Of a DNA stretch of 64,000 bases, positions 60,979-64,000 are shown one piece after another (the stretch's first letter is position 1; each line of letters opens with the position of its first letter). This DNA is from CAVPKN01 sp963832835. GTDB lineage: Bacteria > Chlamydiota > Chlamydiia > Chlamydiales > JAAKFR01. The position numbers and the translations under genes are program-made. The stretch spans positions 1,798,001-1,862,000 of the forward strand of contig CAWHVD010000001.1 in NCBI GenBank assembly GCA_963832835.1, given 5' to 3'. Under the pieces are notes generated by a model. It ran no database searches. It had not been told where the DNA came from and saw only the letters and a program-made list of their open reading frames with translations.

Positions 60979-61623
60979 ATGAAGCAAGAGGAAAGAAGAT
61001 CCTATAACTCTGAATCAAGGGATGCACGTGCAGCCCAAACTCGGTCCAGCGTGCTGGAAGCTGCCAAAAAACTTTTTCAATCCCAAGGATTCGACTGTGT
61101 GACGATAAACGAGATAGCGAAAGCTGCAGAAGTTTCAACACCAACTATCTATGCCATATTTAAATCCAAACGAGGGGTTCTGCAGGCAATTATCGATGAT
61201 GCTCTCCCGCCAGCTCAATTTGCAGCATTGGTAGACAACTCTATGCATGATAACTCCCCAGCAAAACGCCTGTGCATCAGCGCAAAGTTAGCACGTCAAA
61301 TCTATGATGCCGAAAGAGGGATGATGGATATTTTGCGCAGCGCCTCGGTAGTTGCACCTGAATTCAAGGAACTTGAACAAGAAAGAGAACAGAGACGCTA
61401 TGAGAGGCAGGAAGAGTACATTAAAAAAATGATGGAGGGGAAGTGCCTGGCTAAAGGACTAACCCTCCAAAAAGCGCGCGATATCTTATGGACTCTGACA
61501 GGGCGTGACCTATATCGAATGTTTGTTATAGAGAGAGGGTGGACATCGGATGATTACGAAAAGTGGCTTGGCGACCTTTTGATCAAATCGCTTCTCGATA
61601 TTCATGATCTAAAACATATGTAA
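60979..61623 (+). CDS. TetR-family regulator
   Basis: 214 residues. The N-terminal HTH KKLFQSQGFDCVTINEIAKA and AEVSTPTIYAIFKSKRGVLQ (about residues 30-72) is textbook TetR. The C-terminal half is helical and ligand-binding, with many charged residues. It likely represses itself and the divergent NTF2-like gene through the palindrome at 60948. From 61624 to 61858 I see no gene. Confidence 0.9.
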   Translation: MKQEERRSYNSESRDARAAQTRSSVLEAAKKLFQSQGFDCVTINEIAKAAEVSTPTIYAIFKSKRGVLQAIIDDALPPAQFAALVDNSMHDNSPAKRLCISAKLARQIYDAERGMMDILRSASVVAPEFKELEQEREQRRYERQEEYIKKMMEGKCLAKGLTLQKARDILWTLTGRDLYRMFVIERGWTSDDYEKWLGDLLIKSLLDIHDLKHM

Positions 61624-61858
61624 AGTTCGCTTCAAAGATCTGAAAATTGCCATCACTCGGCTCAGTAGTCAGTTTTTAATGCAAACTCCCGCAGTTTGAT
61701 GATTAGAATTCCACGCATGTCAGCTTTCCTTGGATTGCCGCCATGTGCTGTGGTTGTTAGTTAATCAGAGGGCCTTGAGTGGGCCTCGACATTTTTAGAA
61801 TCATCTTGCATAGGAGCCGAATTCACCTCAACTCTTTGAGACTAAAATAATAAGAGAG

Positions 61859-61932
61859 TGACGGCAGCCGGAGTTGAACCAGCGACCTGCGGGTTATGAT
61901 TCCGCTGCTCTAACCAGCTGAGCTATGCCGCC
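61859..61932 (-). tRNA. tRNA-Met (elongator, anticodon CAT)
   Basis: Minus strand: acceptor GGCGGCA pairs with TGCCGTC, loop AATCATAAC gives CAT. A lysidine-type tRNA-Ile cannot be excluded by eye. A hairpin (GCCTCAGC / GCTGAGGC, 61945-61965) separates it from the next tRNA. Confidence 0.85.
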
Positions 61933-61971
61933 ACAATGAAAAATGCCTCAGCAGAGGGCTGAGGCGGATAA

Positions 61972-62044
61972 TAGCGGGAGAAGGATTCGAACCTCCGGCC
62001 TTTGGGTTATGAGCCCAACGAGCTAACCACTGCTCCATCCCGCG
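61972..62044 (-). tRNA. Initiator tRNA-fMet (anticodon CAT)
   Basis: Minus strand. The acceptor starts CGCGGGA and its partner is TCCCGCT, so pair 1-72 is a C/T mismatch, the hallmark of initiators. The anticodon stem has the GGGCTCATAACCC run of three G-C pairs. Confidence 0.92.
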
Positions 62045-62058
62045 ATAATGGGGCGATC

Positions 62059-63333
62059 TTACCATGAGGCAGCCTTTTGAAGCAAAGGGAAAAGTGCATG
62101 GCAGGTTTTATCCAATGCGCCGCGAGAATCTGTGGTAAGATTTTTACCGGCAGCACCGAGGGTGGTAAGGCGGTTTGGATCAGAGAGAAGGGCGCTCAGG
62201 GTGGGGACAATCTCTTCAGGCGTGATTTGCAGGCCAGATTGGTAAGAGAGAACTAAATCGAGAAGGTCAGGCTGAGTGTGCATGTAGGTGCCAAAAAGAA
62301 CAGGTTTGCCATAGAAGCCGGGCTCGAGAATATTGTGACCGCCAACTCTTGGGGTAAAGCTGCCGCCGACAAATGTAATATCTGAAATTTGATAGCAATC
62401 GCGCAATACTCCCATCATATCGACAAGGATCACAGATGTATTTTCAAAGCTACCACCCAAGCTCCAACGGGAATAGGGAATGGCAGCGGTGTCTAGGAGG
62501 GATGCTACGGTGTTGAATCTCTCAGGATGACGCGGCACAAGAAGGACTTTGAGCTGGGGGAAATGGAGCCAGAGCTTCTTGAGGGCATCAATCCAAATTT
62601 TTTCTTCGGGATCATGGGTTGAACCGAGAGTGAGAACGGGTTGGTTTAAGAGGCCTAATTCTTTTTTGAGAGCGGCGGTATCGCAGGTCTCAATTGTGGT
62701 GTCGAGTTTGATGTTACCGGTCACGGCAAGCTTGGAAAGGGGGATTCCCAGGGCTGCAAATCGTTTTTTATACAGTTCTCCTTGCAGGTAAAAGTGATCA
62801 ATAGGTTTAAGAAGCTTGGCTGTGAGGAAATGCAGCTTTGTATACCTTCGAAAAGTGCGCTCAGAGAGCTTTCCGTTGATGACAAGAAGCTGAGCCCCAG
62901 CTTTTTTGGCAGCCGTTTGAAAATTGTACCAAAAATCGGTCTCGGTCAAGATCACAAAATCGGGTTTTACCTGAGCGATGATGGGACCGATGATATAGCT
63001 GAAATCAAAGGGTAAAAATACGTGGTAATCGGCAAGGGGTGCATTTTTGAGCCCTTCAGCATGCCCCGTTTCGGTGGTGGTAGAAAGGAGGATAAGGGGC
63101 GGATTGGGTAATTCTTTGAGTTTCTTAACTAGTGGGGCGACTGCTTTGGTCTCACCTAAAGAAACGGCATGAATCCAGATGAGTTGTCTGCCATTTTTAG
63201 AAATGTGTGGAAAATCCTTTCCAAGCCTCTTGCGAAAGGTTTTTTTGTATTTGCTCCAGTTACAGAAGATGCGCGGAAGACTTGCACACACATAGAGATG
63301 AAGCCCTAAATTGTAGAGAGCATTGAAAATCAT
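62059..63333 (-). CDS. waaA: KDO transferase WaaA
   Basis: 424 residues. WIHAVSLGETKAVAPLVKKL is the acceptor-site motif with the catalytic Glu, FVILTETDFWYNF, LGSTHDPEEK, and FVGGSFTPRVGGHNILEPGF is the GT-B sugar-nucleotide site. It adds KDO sugars to lipid A. In chlamydiae this enzyme (GseA) can be multifunctional. A 4-bp overlap with leuS matches the chlamydial order. Confidence 0.95.
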   Translation of the reverse strand: MIFNALYNLGLHLYVCASLPRIFCNWSKYKKTFRKRLGKDFPHISKNGRQLIWIHAVSLGETKAVAPLVKKLKELPNPPLILLSTTTETGHAEGLKNAPLADYHVFLPFDFSYIIGPIIAQVKPDFVILTETDFWYNFQTAAKKAGAQLLVINGKLSERTFRRYTKLHFLTAKLLKPIDHFYLQGELYKKRFAALGIPLSKLAVTGNIKLDTTIETCDTAALKKELGLLNQPVLTLGSTHDPEEKIWIDALKKLWLHFPQLKVLLVPRHPERFNTVASLLDTAAIPYSRWSLGGSFENTSVILVDMMGVLRDCYQISDITFVGGSFTPRVGGHNILEPGFYGKPVLFGTYMHTQPDLLDLVLSYQSGLQITPEEIVPTLSALLSDPNRLTTLGAAGKNLTTDSRGALDKTCHALFPLLQKAASW

Positions 63334-64000
63334 TCCACAACTAGGTTTAAGATTTTTCCGGGAACAAATACGATTTTTTGGATTGTACCTTGTAGATATT
63401 TTTCAAGAGCAGGATCGGCCTTAGCAGTTTCCAAAACAAGCTCTTGGGTTGCATCTTTGGGCAAGGTGTAGCGTCCACGCACTTTGCCGTTAATTTGCAC
63501 CACATAGAGGACATTTGCTTCGACTAAATAGCTAGGATCGTAGCTTGGCCAAGGGGCATGAGCCACTGAGGGTTTTTCGCCTAAATGCTCCCATAGCTCT
63601 TCTGCCATGTGAGGTGCCAGCGGGCTAAGCATCTGTACCGCCATTTTGACCGCTTTTTTGGGGTAAATGCTCAATTTGGTGAAGTCGTTGAGAAATTCCA
63701 TCAATTTGGAAATGGTGGTATTGAGGAGTAGTTTGTCCAGATCCTCACTGACGCCCCACACCAGCTTGTGGGCCAGTTTAAGCCCTTCAGGGGTATCCTG
63801 CTCTTTGACTTTGTCAGACATAGCCATTTCGTAAAAACGGTTGAGGAAGCGGCGGCATCCACTCACACTTTCGGTACTCCAGACCTTCTCTTTTTCAATC
63901 GGCCCCATAAATAATGTATAGAGCCGGAGCGCGTCGGCTCCATATTCTTGGATCACATCATCGGGAGAAACTCCATTGAGCTTCGATTTGGACATTTTAT
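63330..64000 (-). CDS. leuS: Leucyl-tRNA synthetase, C-terminal part
   Basis: The window contains the last about 220 residues, starting at the MSKSKLNGVSPDDVIQEYGA catalytic loop. The anticodon-binding domain (FLNDFTKLSIYPKKAV, LAPHMAEELWEHLGEKPS) and C-terminal VVQINGKVRGRYTLPKDA are normal. The 5' part lies beyond 64000. Confidence 0.95.
   Translation of the reverse strand, partial: KMSKSKLNGVSPDDVIQEYGADALRLYTLFMGPIEKEKVWSTESVSGCRRFLNRFYEMAMSDKVKEQDTPEGLKLAHKLVWGVSEDLDKLLLNTTISKLMEFLNDFTKLSIYPKKAVKMAVQMLSPLAPHMAEELWEHLGEKPSVAHAPWPSYDPSYLVEANVLYVVQINGKVRGRYTLPKDATQELVLETAKADPALEKYLQGTIQKIVFVPGKILNLVVE

Noticed and set aside
60869..61144. Long N-terminal extension of the NTF2-like gene
   Set aside because: It is antisense to the TetR gene and runs through the divergent promoter. 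The ATG at 60868 has a proper ribosome binding site.
1..64000. CRISPR array
   Set aside because: The repeated sequences are palindromic mobile elements spread far apart. No regular spacer-repeat array and no cas gene were seen.

Overview
The window comes from a member of the Chlamydiota, most likely an environmental (Parachlamydiales-type) lineage rather than a pathogenic Chlamydia. The evidence is gene order: surE / ubiA / ubiX, rpe-efp-accB-accC, acpP-fabG-fabD-fabH next to recR-bamA-skp-lpxD, lepB near ileS, and waaA next to leuS are classic chlamydial neighbourhoods. Further signs are a very long signal peptidase I, a eukaryote-like IleRS, several small proteins with a paired (bilobed) membrane hairpin like Inc proteins, and an F-box protein. 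Host-interaction genes and many small mobile repeats separate the conserved blocks.

Layout. 1-7000: rhlE helicase, a Legionella-type outer-membrane porin, a lipase-like protein, an Inc-like membrane-anchored PP2C phosphatase and a decayed group II intron. 7601-16427: an inferred genomic island bounded by a 53-bp direct repeat of the 3' part of tRNA-Tyr. It carries a TIGR04255-type cassette broken by an IS66-like element whose tnpC is itself split by a group II intron, plus a broken IS4-like transposase. 16376-26200: tRNAs, a SEC-C protein, ttcA-moxR-unknown-surE, yitT, ubiX-ubiA, a LOG protein and an F-box protein. 26210-38531: acc/efp/rpe, an NSS transporter with its 35-residue MetS subunit, an M29 peptidase, TM2 and Inc-like proteins, a CDF transporter, rarA, and a tandem pair of tiny Inc-like proteins. 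38614-46566: the fatty acid operon diverging from recR-bamA-skp-lpxD. 46585-64000: nested repeats and an IS630 element, lepB-uvsE, ileS, a dehydrogenase, a secreted GH16-like protein, SPOA (FliM/FliN-like) genes, tmRNA, an AAA_14 ATPase, a TetR/NTF2 pair, two Met tRNAs, waaA and partial leuS.

The most unusual feature is the repeat ecology. Family A is a ~161-bp palindromic element (about 11 copies or fragments here) flanked by 3-bp TTA/TAA duplications, with termini resembling those of the IS630-like elements present. In four recognisable genes (rhlE, ubiX, the M29 peptidase, rarA) and one uncertain ORF, the target triplet overlaps the stop codon, so the element lies exactly at the gene end and in rhlE and ubiX now encodes the last residues. 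Family B is a ~115-bp element with GTAAC ends and 8-bp duplications, which fits a non-autonomous IS66 derivative. One copy is inserted in frame in ubiA, another has cut the signal peptide of the GH16-like gene, and another sits inside a family A copy.

All functional calls rest on reading motifs and gene order. No database search was run.
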